A model generated the notes under the pieces. The model made no database searches. It had not been told where the DNA came from and saw nothing but the letters and a program-made list of their open reading frames with translations. Of a stretch of DNA of 45,982 nucleotides, positions 16,494 to 24,337 are shown piece after piece. This DNA comes from JAAFIP01 sp043774625 (GTDB taxonomy: Bacteria; Pseudomonadota; Gammaproteobacteria; Burkholderiales; Burkholderiaceae_C). A program made the position numbers and the translations under genes. The stretch is from contig JAYVTG010000060.1 in assembly GCA_043774625.1 (NCBI GenBank), forward strand, positions 1 through 45,982. Direction: 5' to 3'. How positions within the stretch are numbered: the first letter of the stretch is position 1; each line of letters starts with the position of its first letter.

Positions 16494-17108
16494 ATGCACA
16501 CGCACAACCTGACAAATTCTCTACGCCGTTTTGCGGGCATCATCGCTCTTGCGGGCTTGGCATTTTTGGCAGGCTGTAGCGCCATGCAAGCGCAAAACCC
16601 CTCGGGTTCTTTACAACCAGTCAATGCCGTGCCTGGCGAGACGGGCGAGCGTTTGATGCTGAAAGGCGCTGACGTCACGGCTTACTTCACGCAGGCCCAA
16701 TATGTGCAAGGCAACCCACAGTTCAAGTCCGTGTACGAAGGCGTGAGCTTTTACTTTGCCAGTGCAGACACCAAGGCTCTGTTTGACAAAGAACCCCAAA
16801 AATACCAACCAGAATACAACGGTTACTGTGCCAACGGCATTGTGTACGGCATCCCTTGGGGTGGCGATGCCGACAGTTTTATGGTGATTGCTGGCAAGGT
16901 GTACATGTTCGGCGGCCAGGGTTCACGCGATGGCTTTTTGCTCGACGTGCCGCGCAATCTGGCATTGGCCGGGAAATACTGGAAAGAAGAAGTCAACGGC
17001 TCCAACAGCTTTTGGCAACGCAGCAAACGCCTGGTTTTTCGCGTGCCACATTACAAGTCGGGTGATGAGTTAGCCAAGGAAGTGGCTGAGAAGAAGGCCA
17101 AGGGTTAA
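16494..17108 (+). CDS. YHS-domain lipoprotein 2
   Basis: A 204-residue paralogue of the preceding protein, with lipobox LAGC (Cys28), the shared QNPSGSLQPVNAVP linker and the YHS segment PEYNGYCANGIVYGIPWGGD. The ATG at 16494 follows AAAAGGAG and lies 2 bp after the upstream stop. The two paralogues are similar along their whole length, including the C-terminal basic helix, which suggests duplication with retained function, perhaps as a heterodimer. This is the last gene of the run; a hairpin element follows. Confidence 0.88.
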   Translation: MHTHNLTNSLRRFAGIIALAGLAFLAGCSAMQAQNPSGSLQPVNAVPGETGERLMLKGADVTAYFTQAQYVQGNPQFKSVYEGVSFYFASADTKALFDKEPQKYQPEYNGYCANGIVYGIPWGGDADSFMVIAGKVYMFGGQGSRDGFLLDVPRNLALAGKYWKEEVNGSNSFWQRSKRLVFRVPHYKSGDELAKEVAEKKAKG

Positions 17109-17157
17109 ATACTCTCGTTGGCGTATATCGGCTACTCGCGAGGACGCATGCCGATAC

Positions 17158-17261
17158 CTCGCGCTGGCGTATGCCGCTGGCCTGGTACCTCGCGCTGGCG
17201 TATGCCGCTGGCCTGGTACCTCGCGCTGGCGTATGCCGCTGGCCTGGTACCTCGCGCTGGC
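17158..17261 (+). repeat. 31-bp tandem repeat, three units plus a partial
   Basis: Three consecutive identical 31-bp units begin CCTCGCGCTGGCGTATGCCG and end CTGGCCTGGTA; a fourth starts at 17251 and runs into hairpin arm 1. The unit contains the sequence of that arm, so the array looks like an expansion of the arm's outer end. Confidence 0.9.
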
Positions 17262-17612
17262 GTATGCCGATGGCCTGTGCAGCTACGCGGCTGTCCCCCG
17301 GCGCGGGGCTAAGTATCTTCTTGCGTCGTCTTGTACGCGCCTCCTCCTCTTATGCCGCTACGCTGCACAGGCCAGCGGCATACGCCTCAACTGTGGTGGT
17401 TAGCTCGCAATACAGCCGCAGCCACACACAGCCACAGTCACACACAACGCCCCCCCCCAACCACGCGTTTGCGCTGTCAGGCACTGTGCGTGGGCGGATA
17501 CCGTAGGTAAAAGGGGGAGCCAGGTACAAAAGCTGACAAGAAGCCAAGGTCTATACCCTGGCGGAGGACACGAAGGTATCCGCGCGCCCACAGTGCCTGA
17601 CAGCGCAAACGC
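17261..17612. repeat. Two-hairpin element, copy 1
   Basis: Hairpin 1 pairs 17261-17291 with 17354-17384 (27 of 31 positions). Hairpin 2 pairs 17465-17502 with 17575-17612 (35 of 38). The loops are about 62 and 72 nt. A second copy of the whole arrangement is at 43700-44065 with closely matching stems and loops. The spacer between the hairpins is rich in CA and C and varies between copies. It may be a non-autonomous mobile element, a bidirectional transcription end or a structured RNA. Confidence 0.85.
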
Positions 17613-17663
17613 TTCAAGCCCCAGAGGTACTCGCCCACCCACAGTCCCAGACAGAGCAAGCGT

Positions 17664-18341
17664 TCAAAGACTCAAATGCCCAGCCACTAAACGCAGTACC
17701 CGGTCGCACTTGGCAGCCAGGGTTTCGTCATGCGTAACCAATACAAAAGCTGTGCCATGTAGCCGCGCCAGTTCCAGCATTTGCGCGTACACACCATCTG
17801 CTGTAGTGCGGTCCAGATTACCCGTGGGCTCGTCAGCCAGCACGCAGGCGGGTCGGGTAACCAGGGCTCGCGCAATAGCAACGCGCTGGCGTTCGCCGCC
17901 AGACAGTTCTGACGGACGATGCAACAGACGATCTTTCAAACCGACACTTGCTAGCATTTCAGTAGCTGCCTGCGCATATTCTGCGCTGGCTAAGCGGCGA
18001 ATCTTCAATGGCATGGCTACGTTGTCCAGGGCTGTGAATTCTGCCAGCAAGTGGTGAAACTGATAAACAAAACCCAGGTGCTGGTTGCGCCACTGGCCCT
18101 GGCTTTGCGGCGTCATGCTGCCAAACTGCTTGCCCATCAACTCCACCGTGCCGGTAGTGGGTGCGTCCAGCCCGCCCAGCAAATGCAGCAACGTGCTTTT
18201 GCCTGAACCCGATGCGCCCACAATGGCAAGCGTTTCGCCCGCATGCACCTGCAGGTCAACGCCTTGCAGCACGGTCACGTCTAGCGGGCCTTCGTGAAAG
18301 CGTTTGCTCAAACCTTGCGCTTTTAAAACGACATCACTCAT
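17664..18341 (-). CDS. lolD: Lipoprotein-releasing system ATPase LolD
   Basis: A 225-residue ABC ATPase of the LolD/MacB type: Walker A GASGSGKST (42-50), signature LSGGERQRVAIARALV, Walker B CVLADEPTGNLD and H-loop VTHDE. It powers release of outer-membrane lipoproteins from the inner membrane to LolA. The start overlaps the end of the lolC/E gene by 8 bp. A dispersed-repeat copy (17950-17990) encodes ASAEYAQAATEMLA, inside the helical subdomain. Confidence 0.93.
   Translation of the reverse strand: MSDVVLKAQGLSKRFHEGPLDVTVLQGVDLQVHAGETLAIVGASGSGKSTLLHLLGGLDAPTTGTVELMGKQFGSMTPQSQGQWRNQHLGFVYQFHHLLAEFTALDNVAMPLKIRRLASAEYAQAATEMLASVGLKDRLLHRPSELSGGERQRVAIARALVTRPACVLADEPTGNLDRTTADGVYAQMLELARLHGTAFVLVTHDETLAAKCDRVLRLVAGHLSL
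17950..17990 (-). repeat. Dispersed element inside lolD, copy 6
   Basis: Minus-orientation copy. On the gene strand it reads ASAEYAQAATEMLA, located between the Q-loop and the signature motif, a region where ABC ATPases vary in sequence. Confidence 0.75.
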
Positions 18342-19590
18342 AACGCAGTGCCTCCGCTGGGTTCACGCGACTGGCGCGCCAGCTGGGGTACAGGGTGGCG
18401 GCAAAGGCCAAAATTAAAGCGATGACGGCAATCGGCATGATGTCGGAAGATTGCGGCTCACTGGGCATGCGGCTGATAAGGTAAATGTCGCGCGGCAAAA
18501 AGCTGGTGCGCAACACGCTTTCTATAAACGGCACGATCACGTCAATATTAAAGGCCACCAACAGACCCAAGCCAAGGCCCATAAAGGTGCCAATCACACC
18601 GACCATCGCGCCCTGCACGACAAAGATGCCCATGATGCTTTTTGGACTCGCCCCCAAGGTGCGCAAAATCGCAATATCGGCCCGCTTGTCTTGCACCGTC
18701 ATCACTAATGTGCTGACCAAATTGAACGCCGCCACGGCCACGATCAGGGTGAGGATGATGAACATCATGCGCTTTTCCAGCTGCACAGCGGCAAACCAGG
18801 TGCGGTTTTGCCGTGTCCAGTCGCGTATCAGCAAGTCACCCGACAAGCTGCCTGCCAGCATTTGGCCAACAGCGCGCGCTTCGTGCAAGTCTTTGATTTT
18901 CAGGCGCACGCCCGTGGGGCCTTCCAGGCGGAATATTTTGGCAGCATCGTCCATATGCAGCATGGCCAGGGCCGAGTCGTATTCAAAATGACCAGAATCG
19001 AACAAGCCCACCACGGTAAGTTGCTTGAGACGCGGCACCACGCCTGCGGGGGTGACCTGGCCGCTGGGGGCTATCAGGGTGACCTTGTCGCCTTCTTTCA
19101 CGCCCAGCGAACGCGCCAGTTCTGCACCCAACACTACGCCAAATTCACCGCTTTTAAGCTGCTTGAAGGCGGTGTCTTTCAAGGCCACGGCCAGGTCGGT
19201 CACTTCAGACTCCAGGGCCGGGTCTATACCCCGAATAATGACGCCTTTCATGTCTTCACCCCGCGCCATCAGTGCCTGGGCTGCTATGAAAGGCGCAGCA
19301 CCTACTACTTCGGTGTTGGCTTTAACTTCGGCCAACGTTTTCGTCACATCGGGCAGCGCAGCGCCATTGGGTGCAAACACTTCAATATGCGACACAACGC
19401 TGAGCATGCGGTCGCGCACTTCTTTTTGAAAACCGTTCATCACGCTCAGCACAATGATGAGCGCGGCCACGCCCAACGCAATGCCCAGCATGGACACGCC
19501 CGAGATAAAAGAGATAAAGCCATTGCGGCTGCTGGAACGCCCGGCACGGGTGTAACGCAGCCCTACTTCCAGTTCGTAGGGTAGTTTCAT
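18334..19590 (-). CDS. lolC: Lipoprotein-releasing system permease LolC/LolE
   Basis: A 418-residue membrane protein with the LolC/E layout: an N-terminal amphipathic start and first helix (GVSMLGIALGVAALIIVLSV), a large periplasmic domain, and three C-terminal helices ending ATLYPSWRASRVNPAEALRYE, the MacB/FtsX-type signature. Only one permease gene is present beside lolD, consistent with a single-subunit homodimer (LolF-like) arrangement, but a distant second gene cannot be excluded. The SDR gene lies 45 bp upstream on the same strand. Confidence 0.92.
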   Translation of the reverse strand: MKLPYELEVGLRYTRAGRSSSRNGFISFISGVSMLGIALGVAALIIVLSVMNGFQKEVRDRMLSVVSHIEVFAPNGAALPDVTKTLAEVKANTEVVGAAPFIAAQALMARGEDMKGVIIRGIDPALESEVTDLAVALKDTAFKQLKSGEFGVVLGAELARSLGVKEGDKVTLIAPSGQVTPAGVVPRLKQLTVVGLFDSGHFEYDSALAMLHMDDAAKIFRLEGPTGVRLKIKDLHEARAVGQMLAGSLSGDLLIRDWTRQNRTWFAAVQLEKRMMFIILTLIVAVAAFNLVSTLVMTVQDKRADIAILRTLGASPKSIMGIFVVQGAMVGVIGTFMGLGLGLLVAFNIDVIVPFIESVLRTSFLPRDIYLISRMPSEPQSSDIMPIAVIALILAFAATLYPSWRASRVNPAEALRYE

Positions 19591-19635
19591 ATTAGGGTGG
19601 ATTGTGGCATGGGCTGCAAAAGGCCTTTACGGGCT

Positions 19636-20352
19636 TTACCACGCAACACTCTTGCCATGCTGGTCGAAAAATCCACCCGTATCTGCTGGTGTCAACGTGT
19701 CCACAACCTCCAGCAAACACTGCGCGGCTTGCTGCGGCGTTTGCAGATCCAGCCCCGTTTTGCCAAACGGTGATGACAAAGCCGTATCCACTGTGCCCGG
19801 ATGCAAGGCCACACACAGGGCACTGGGCACACGGCGCACCAGTTCTACCGCTGCCGTTTTTACCAATTGGTTCAGTGCCGCTTTAGATGCGCGGTAGCTA
19901 TACCAGCCACCCAAACGGTTGTCGCCAATGCTACCCACCCGCGCTGACAGCGTGGCAAACACAGCCTTGCCGCCTCTTGGTAATAGTGGCAAAAAATGCT
20001 TCATCAGCAATGCCGGGCCAATCGCGTTGATGGCAAAGGCTTGCGCCATGTGCGCAGCGTCCAGCTGTAGCCAGCTTTTTTCTGGCTGCATACCGCCGCT
20101 GTGCAGCACGCCCGTGGCGTCAATGACCAGTCGTACTACCCCCTGCTGCGCCACATGCGCTGCGCAGGTGGCGATAGTTTGTTCATCCAGCAAGTCTAGC
20201 GCGGGCTGGCTGCTGCGGCTTATAGCTATCGTGGCGGCAAAACTGCCGCTGCTCTGTAGCGCTTGCACCAAGGCTTGGCCGATGCCACCGGATGCACCGA
20301 CCACCACAGCCACGCCGTCAGGTAAAAATGAATTCATCATGTGTTTTTCCAT
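19636..20352 (-). CDS. Short-chain dehydrogenase/reductase
   Basis: A 238-residue SDR with the cofactor motif VVGASGGIGQALV and the active-site pair in YSYRASKAAL (YxxxK), with a Ser upstream in the ATLSARVGS strand. It is likely a NAD(P)-dependent oxidoreductase of the C-factor-like SDR type; the substrate is not predictable. Two starts are possible: ATG at 20352, or ATG-ATG at 20340/20337, which has GGAAA at a suitable distance and may be the real one. It is upstream of lolC/E and lolD on the same strand. Confidence 0.85.
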   Translation of the reverse strand: MEKHMMNSFLPDGVAVVVGASGGIGQALVQALQSSGSFAATIAISRSSQPALDLLDEQTIATCAAHVAQQGVVRLVIDATGVLHSGGMQPEKSWLQLDAAHMAQAFAINAIGPALLMKHFLPLLPRGGKAVFATLSARVGSIGDNRLGGWYSYRASKAALNQLVKTAAVELVRRVPSALCVALHPGTVDTALSSPFGKTGLDLQTPQQAAQCLLEVVDTLTPADTGGFFDQHGKSVAW

Positions 20353-20367
20353 TAAATATGGCTGATA

Positions 20368-20411
20368 CCAGCGTAGGATATGCGTGAGCAGCTACTAAAT
20401 TAATAGTAATT
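20368..20411 (+). repeat. Dispersed element, copy 7
   Basis: Intergenic plus-orientation copy between the divergent SDR gene and the HiPIP operon. The palindromic part is CTACTAAATTAATAG. Confidence 0.8.
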
Positions 20412-20552
20412 TTTTTACTGCAATAGTAGGCCAGTTTGTGCAACGCGATAAGCACAGAGAAAATAGGTCATAGAAGAATATTCAGTATAAATAAAAACCA
20501 AATGGTAGAATAATGACGCTATTGTGCAATATTTCTTATTTGTTCAACCAAT
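20412..20552 (+). promoter_or_regulatory. AT-rich leader of the photolyase/HiPIP operon
   Basis: About 140 bp of visibly AT-rich sequence between the dispersed repeat and the HiPIP start. The operon promoter must lie here, but no pair of -35/-10 boxes with good spacing stood out. No strong ribosome site precedes the ATG at 20553. Confidence 0.35.
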
Positions 20553-20879
20553 ATGAGTAATCCGCGACGCATTTTTATTTTGCAAGCTTCTACCGCTACT
20601 GTCGGTGTAGCAATTTCTAGTCTGGCTTTTGGGCAAAAACCAGTCTCGCCGGAATTGGTGAAAGACACAGACGCCAATGCGGGTGCATTGGGTTACAAAA
20701 CCGACGGCAGCAAGACCGACACCACAAAATACCCCAAATACGCAGCAGCCCAAAACTGTGCGAGTTGCGCGCTGTACCAAGGCACAGCCAAAGACACCGC
20801 TGGCGGTTGCCCCTTGTTTGCAGGCAAGCAAGTAGCCGCCAAAGGCTGGTGCAGTGCCTGGGCCAAAAAAGCAGCCTAA
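20553..20879 (+). CDS. High-potential iron-sulfur protein (HiPIP)
   Basis: A 108-residue small exported protein. The signal has a twin-arginine-like NPRRIFILQAS start, with cleavage near AFGQ (about 28), as expected for a protein folded with its Fe-S cluster before export. The four ligands are C69 and C72 (CASC), C86 (GGCPLF) and C100 (GWCSAW), which is the HiPIP pattern. HiPIPs carry one electron in the periplasm. Its place at the head of a photolyase gene run is curious, because those proteins are cytoplasmic; it may simply share a promoter. Confidence 0.93.
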   Translation: MSNPRRIFILQASTATVGVAISSLAFGQKPVSPELVKDTDANAGALGYKTDGSKTDTTKYPKYAAAQNCASCALYQGTAKDTAGGCPLFAGKQVAAKGWCSAWAKKAA

Positions 20880-20890
20880 GCGAGCCTGAC

Positions 20891-21154
20891 ATGCCTGGGC
20901 ATAGCCTTGCACTTACAGCGGCACAAGCCTCCCGCGTCATTGAAATGGCGTGGGAAGATCGTACACCGTTTGAGGCTATCGAAGAGCAATTTGGACTGAA
21001 CGAATCGGCTGTGGTGGCATTGATGCGCCAACAGATGCAACGCAGTTCTTTCAAAATGTGGCGTGAGCGCATGCGTGCACGTGCAACCAAGCATGTATCA
21101 CTACGCAGCGCGTCTACCAGCAGGCACCGCGCACGGCATACGCGTCAAGCTTAA
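20891..21154 (+). CDS. TIGR03643 / DUF2805 family protein
   Basis: An 87-residue protein with the segment ASRVIEMAWEDRTPFEAIEE, characteristic of the TIGR03643 (DUF2805) family, followed by a basic tail. From memory, members are often encoded beside photolyase-family genes, as here. The fold looks like a small helix-turn-helix (FEAIEEQFGLNESAVVALMR), so it may bind DNA and regulate the operon, but this is inference. The ATG at 20891 begins the conserved region; the upstream frame overlaps the HiPIP gene and is not conserved. Confidence 0.82.
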   Translation: MPGHSLALTAAQASRVIEMAWEDRTPFEAIEEQFGLNESAVVALMRQQMQRSSFKMWRERMRARATKHVSLRSASTSRHRARHTRQA

Positions 21155-21184
21155 GAGGGCGTGTACCCGCCCATAGACAACCAC

Positions 21185-22639
21185 ATGCCCTGCAAAGCCC
21201 TCATCTGGTTCAAGCGCGACTTGCGCATGCATGACCACGCACCTTTGGCACAGGCTGCGCTGCATGAGCAGTGTGTTGGTTTGTATGTAATTGAGCCAAA
21301 ATGGTTGACCAGCCCTGAATTTGATGCACAGCACCTAGACTTCGTACTGCAATGTCTTGCACCATTGCGTGCGTCACTGGCAAAGCGCAGTTTGCCTTTG
21401 TTGGTGCGTGTGGGTAGCGCGCTCACCGTTTTAACCCAACTGCGCAGTGAATTTGCTTTTACGCACCTGCTAAGCCACGAAGAAACCGGGTCGGGCTGGA
21501 CGTACACCCGCGACAAAATCGTAGCAGACTGGTGCGCAGTGCAAGGCGTGCTGTGGCAGCAGTGGCCACAAACCGGTGTTGTGCGGCCTCTGCGCTCGCG
21601 CACTGGCTGGGCAGGGCAATGGGCAGCGCGCATGGATGCACCTCAACTGGCTGCGCCCAGCGGTTTTGCAGGTGCACAGCTTGCTATGGGTGATTTGCCC
21701 ACGCTGCGTGCTTTGGGTGTTGAACCGCACAACAGAGCATTGCCGGCGGCTGGCGAAAAGGCGGGCCTTGCAGCACTGCGCAGTTTTGTACACGTAGGCG
21801 CGCACGGCTACCGCCGCGCTCTGTCCAGCCCGCTCACGGCAGAAACAGGTTGCAGCCGACTGAGCGCACATCTGGCGTATGGCACCGTCTCCATGCGCAG
21901 CGTGCACCAAGCCACCGAGGCCGCCATAGCCCACACGCTCGAAAAACCGCTGGCCTATGGCTTGCGCGGCTTTGCGGGGCGGCTGCGCTGGCACTGCCAC
22001 TTTATGCAAAAGCTGGAAGACGAGCCGCAAATCGAATTTCAAAACTTTTCACGCGCTTATGACGGCTTGCGCGAGCCGCACTTTAACCGCGAGTATTTTG
22101 AAGCTTGGTGTGCAGGCCAGACCGGTTACCCTATGGTGGACGCATGTATGCGTTATCTGCGTGCTACGGGTTGGCTGAACTTTCGTATGCGCGCCATGCT
22201 GGTAAGCTTTGCGTCGAACCACCTATGGCTGCACTGGCATGAAACCGGGCAATTTTTAGCGCAGCAATTTTTAGACTTTGAACCCGGTATTCACTGGAGC
22301 CAGATGCAGATGCAGTCGGGTACCACGGGTATCAACACCTTTCGAATTTATTCGCCCAGCAAACAAGCACTTGACCATGATCCACAAAGCATTTTTGTCC
22401 GCCGCTGGGTGCCAGAATTTGGCACGTCAGCTTACCCTGCGCCTATCGTGGACGAACGGTTGGCCGTGAAGTTTGCCAAAGATCAACTCTACGGCGTGCA
22501 CGACACACCCAAGGCGCGCGCCAGTGCGAGCGAAGTGTTGCAACGCCATGGTTCCAGAAAAAGCGGTTTGCCCAATACCAACAAGCCGCGCAGGCAGCCC
22601 AAGGCCAACACGCCAAGCCCACAACAGGAGATGTTTTGA
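21185..22639 (+). CDS. Photolyase/cryptochrome family protein (class I-like)
   Basis: A 484-residue protein with an N-terminal antenna Rossmann domain (LIWFKRDLRMHDHAPL) and a C-terminal FAD domain: SRLSAHLAYGTVS, GLRGFAGRLRWHCHFMQK, YPMVDACMRYLRATGWLNFR and NTFRIYSPSKQALDHDP. Photolyases use FADH- and blue light to split pyrimidine dimers in DNA; sequence alone does not separate repair from signalling here. The ATG at 21185 gives the standard N-terminus; a GTG at 21161 is possible. The stop overlaps the DUF2256 start (ATGA). Confidence 0.9.
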   Translation: MPCKALIWFKRDLRMHDHAPLAQAALHEQCVGLYVIEPKWLTSPEFDAQHLDFVLQCLAPLRASLAKRSLPLLVRVGSALTVLTQLRSEFAFTHLLSHEETGSGWTYTRDKIVADWCAVQGVLWQQWPQTGVVRPLRSRTGWAGQWAARMDAPQLAAPSGFAGAQLAMGDLPTLRALGVEPHNRALPAAGEKAGLAALRSFVHVGAHGYRRALSSPLTAETGCSRLSAHLAYGTVSMRSVHQATEAAIAHTLEKPLAYGLRGFAGRLRWHCHFMQKLEDEPQIEFQNFSRAYDGLREPHFNREYFEAWCAGQTGYPMVDACMRYLRATGWLNFRMRAMLVSFASNHLWLHWHETGQFLAQQFLDFEPGIHWSQMQMQSGTTGINTFRIYSPSKQALDHDPQSIFVRRWVPEFGTSAYPAPIVDERLAVKFAKDQLYGVHDTPKARASASEVLQRHGSRKSGLPNTNKPRRQPKANTPSPQQEMF

Positions 22640-22806
22640 TGAATGACTTTAAAGGCAACAAAAGCAGCCTTCCCAGCAAGCTATGCGCGGTGTGCGGCCG
22701 CACCATGACCTGGCGCAAAGCCTGGGCCAAAAACTGGGCGGATGTACTGTATTGCTCAGACGCATGTCGCGCCAAAAAGAAACTGGATACTACCCACCAT
22801 GCGTAA
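22639..22806 (+). CDS. DUF2256 small zinc-ribbon-like protein
   Basis: A 55-residue protein easily missed by length filters. It has CAVC (16-19) and CSDAC (39-43), which look like a four-Cys metal site, and the DUF2256 segment GRTMTWRKAWAKNWADVLYC. The ATG overlaps the upstream photolyase stop, and its own stop overlaps the next photolyase start by 8 bp, so it is translationally locked between two photolyase genes. DUF2256 is commonly linked to photolyases (from memory); its role is unknown. Confidence 0.88.
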   Translation: MNDFKGNKSSLPSKLCAVCGRTMTWRKAWAKNWADVLYCSDACRAKKKLDTTHHA

Positions 22807-24337
22807 TTTAATTATAGTGTTGGGCGACCAGCTGGACGAACATTCTTCTGCCTTTGACGGTTTTGATGCAACCCAAGACGCCATTTGGATGGCAGAGGTA
22901 GCTGAAGAATCCACCCACGTGTGGTCTGCAAAACAGCGCACCGCGCTTTTCTTGAGCGCCATGCGCCATTTTGCACAGCAGTTGCGTGCAAAAGATTGGC
23001 AGGTGCACTACAGCCAGCTGGGCGATGCAAAAAACCAAGACTCTTTAGCAGCGCAACTACAGACTGATATTGCCAGCCTGCAACCGACGAGTTTGGTGAT
23101 GACCACCCCCGGAGACTGGCGCGTTTTGCAAGCCTTGCGCGCAGCCGCGCTCGCCGCAGGCAAAGAGCTAGACATTCGTGACGACCGCCATTTCTATAGC
23201 ACAATACGCGACTTTGCCGCCCACGCCAAGGGCCGCAAACAATTGCGGCTCGAATACTGGTACCGCGAACTGCGCATCAAACACAACATCTTGATGGAAA
23301 GCGACAAGCCAACAGGTGGCCAGTGGAACTTTGACGTGGACAACCGAGAATCTTTTGGCAAAGAAGGGCCTAAAGACCTGCCAGCGCATACTGCACATGC
23401 GCCAGACGCTATTACTTTGGAAGTAATAGCATTGGTCAACACCCGTTTTGCAAACCATCCAGGCTCGCTTGCCACCTTTGGCTGGCCGGTAACCCGCGCG
23501 CAGGCTTTGCAGTCACTGGCCATTTTCATCAAAGAACGCTTACCGCTTTTTGGCAAATATGAAGACGCTATGTGGAACGGCCAAGCGTGGCTTTACCACT
23601 CACACTTATCGTCGTCGCTTAATCTCAAACTGCTCACAGCTCAAGAAGTCGTCCACGCGGCACAAGCAGCTTACACAAGCGGCGCTGCGCCACTAGAGGC
23701 GGTTGAAGGCTTTGTGCGCCAAATACTGGGTTGGCGCGAATACGTGCGCGGCATTTACTGGACGCACATGCCCCAGTATGTGGAGCACAACGCGCTCAAT
23801 GCCCAGGCCGCCCTGCCTGCTTTTTACTGGACGGGCCAAACCGACATGGCCTGTATGAAAGACGCGATTAGCCAGACGCTGCAGCACGGTTACTCGCACC
23901 ATATTCAGCGCTTAATGGTAACCGGCTTGTTTGCATTGCTGTACGGCGTGCGACCGCAAGAGGTACACGCATGGTATTTGGCTGTATACGTAGATGCGGT
24001 GGAATGGGTAGAACTGCCCAACACACTGGGCATGAGCCAGTTTGGCGATGGCGGCATTATGGCCAGCAAGCCTTATGCGGCCACGGGTAAATACATCGAC
24101 CGCATGAGCAATCACTGCAAAGGCTGCCGTTACGACCCCGCAAAACGCACGGGAGATACCGCCTGCCCATTCACCACACTGTATTGGGACTTTTTGGCGA
24201 CGCACGAATTGCGGCTTGCCAAAAACCCGCGTATGGCCTTACAGGTTAAAAACCTGGCCCGACTCACTGACGCAGACAAGGCAGACATTAGCGAGAGAGC
24301 TGCCCATATTCGCGCTGGCAAAGTGGGTTGCGCATGA
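22799..24337 (+). CDS. Fe-S bacterial cryptochrome / (6-4) photolyase, PhrB-like
   Basis: A 512-residue photolyase of the FeS-BCP class. The N-terminus MRNLIIVLGDQLDE is typical of the class. Four cysteines at C352, C440, C443 and C456 (DMACMKD; NHCKGC; DTACPF) match the spacing of the [4Fe-4S] ligands of Agrobacterium PhrB (from memory 350/438/441/454). The FAD domain contains the MSQFGDGGIMASKPYAATG segment. The class repairs (6-4) photoproducts, often with a lumazine antenna. The gene overlaps DUF2256 upstream and the next flavoprotein downstream (ATGA). Confidence 0.93.
   Translation: MRNLIIVLGDQLDEHSSAFDGFDATQDAIWMAEVAEESTHVWSAKQRTALFLSAMRHFAQQLRAKDWQVHYSQLGDAKNQDSLAAQLQTDIASLQPTSLVMTTPGDWRVLQALRAAALAAGKELDIRDDRHFYSTIRDFAAHAKGRKQLRLEYWYRELRIKHNILMESDKPTGGQWNFDVDNRESFGKEGPKDLPAHTAHAPDAITLEVIALVNTRFANHPGSLATFGWPVTRAQALQSLAIFIKERLPLFGKYEDAMWNGQAWLYHSHLSSSLNLKLLTAQEVVHAAQAAYTSGAAPLEAVEGFVRQILGWREYVRGIYWTHMPQYVEHNALNAQAALPAFYWTGQTDMACMKDAISQTLQHGYSHHIQRLMVTGLFALLYGVRPQEVHAWYLAVYVDAVEWVELPNTLGMSQFGDGGIMASKPYAATGKYIDRMSNHCKGCRYDPAKRTGDTACPFTTLYWDFLATHELRLAKNPRMALQVKNLARLTDADKADISERAAHIRAGKVGCA

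Larger units (their letters stand above)
17109..17663. other. Non-coding convergent intergenic region with hairpin element
   Basis: About 555 bp between the 3' ends of the YHS gene (plus) and lolD (minus). It holds 31-bp tandem repeats and copy 1 of a two-hairpin element, both listed separately. A degenerate extra half-arm resembling the right arm of hairpin 2 lies at about 17629-17667. No gene is supported; open frames here follow the repeats. Confidence 0.8.

Noticed and set aside
17158..17261. CRISPR array
   Set aside because: The 31-bp units are directly adjacent without spacers, and no cas genes are present.
17118..17506. Open frames through the 31-bp tandem array
   Set aside because: 31 is not a multiple of 3, so successive units change frame; the frames are products of the repeat and not conserved between the two hairpin elements.
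24298..24319. Sixteenth copy of the dispersed element at the end of the PhrB-like gene
   Set aside because: Only about half the consensus matches (AGCTGCCCATATTCGCGCTGGC) and the AT-rich palindrome is missing; it may be chance.
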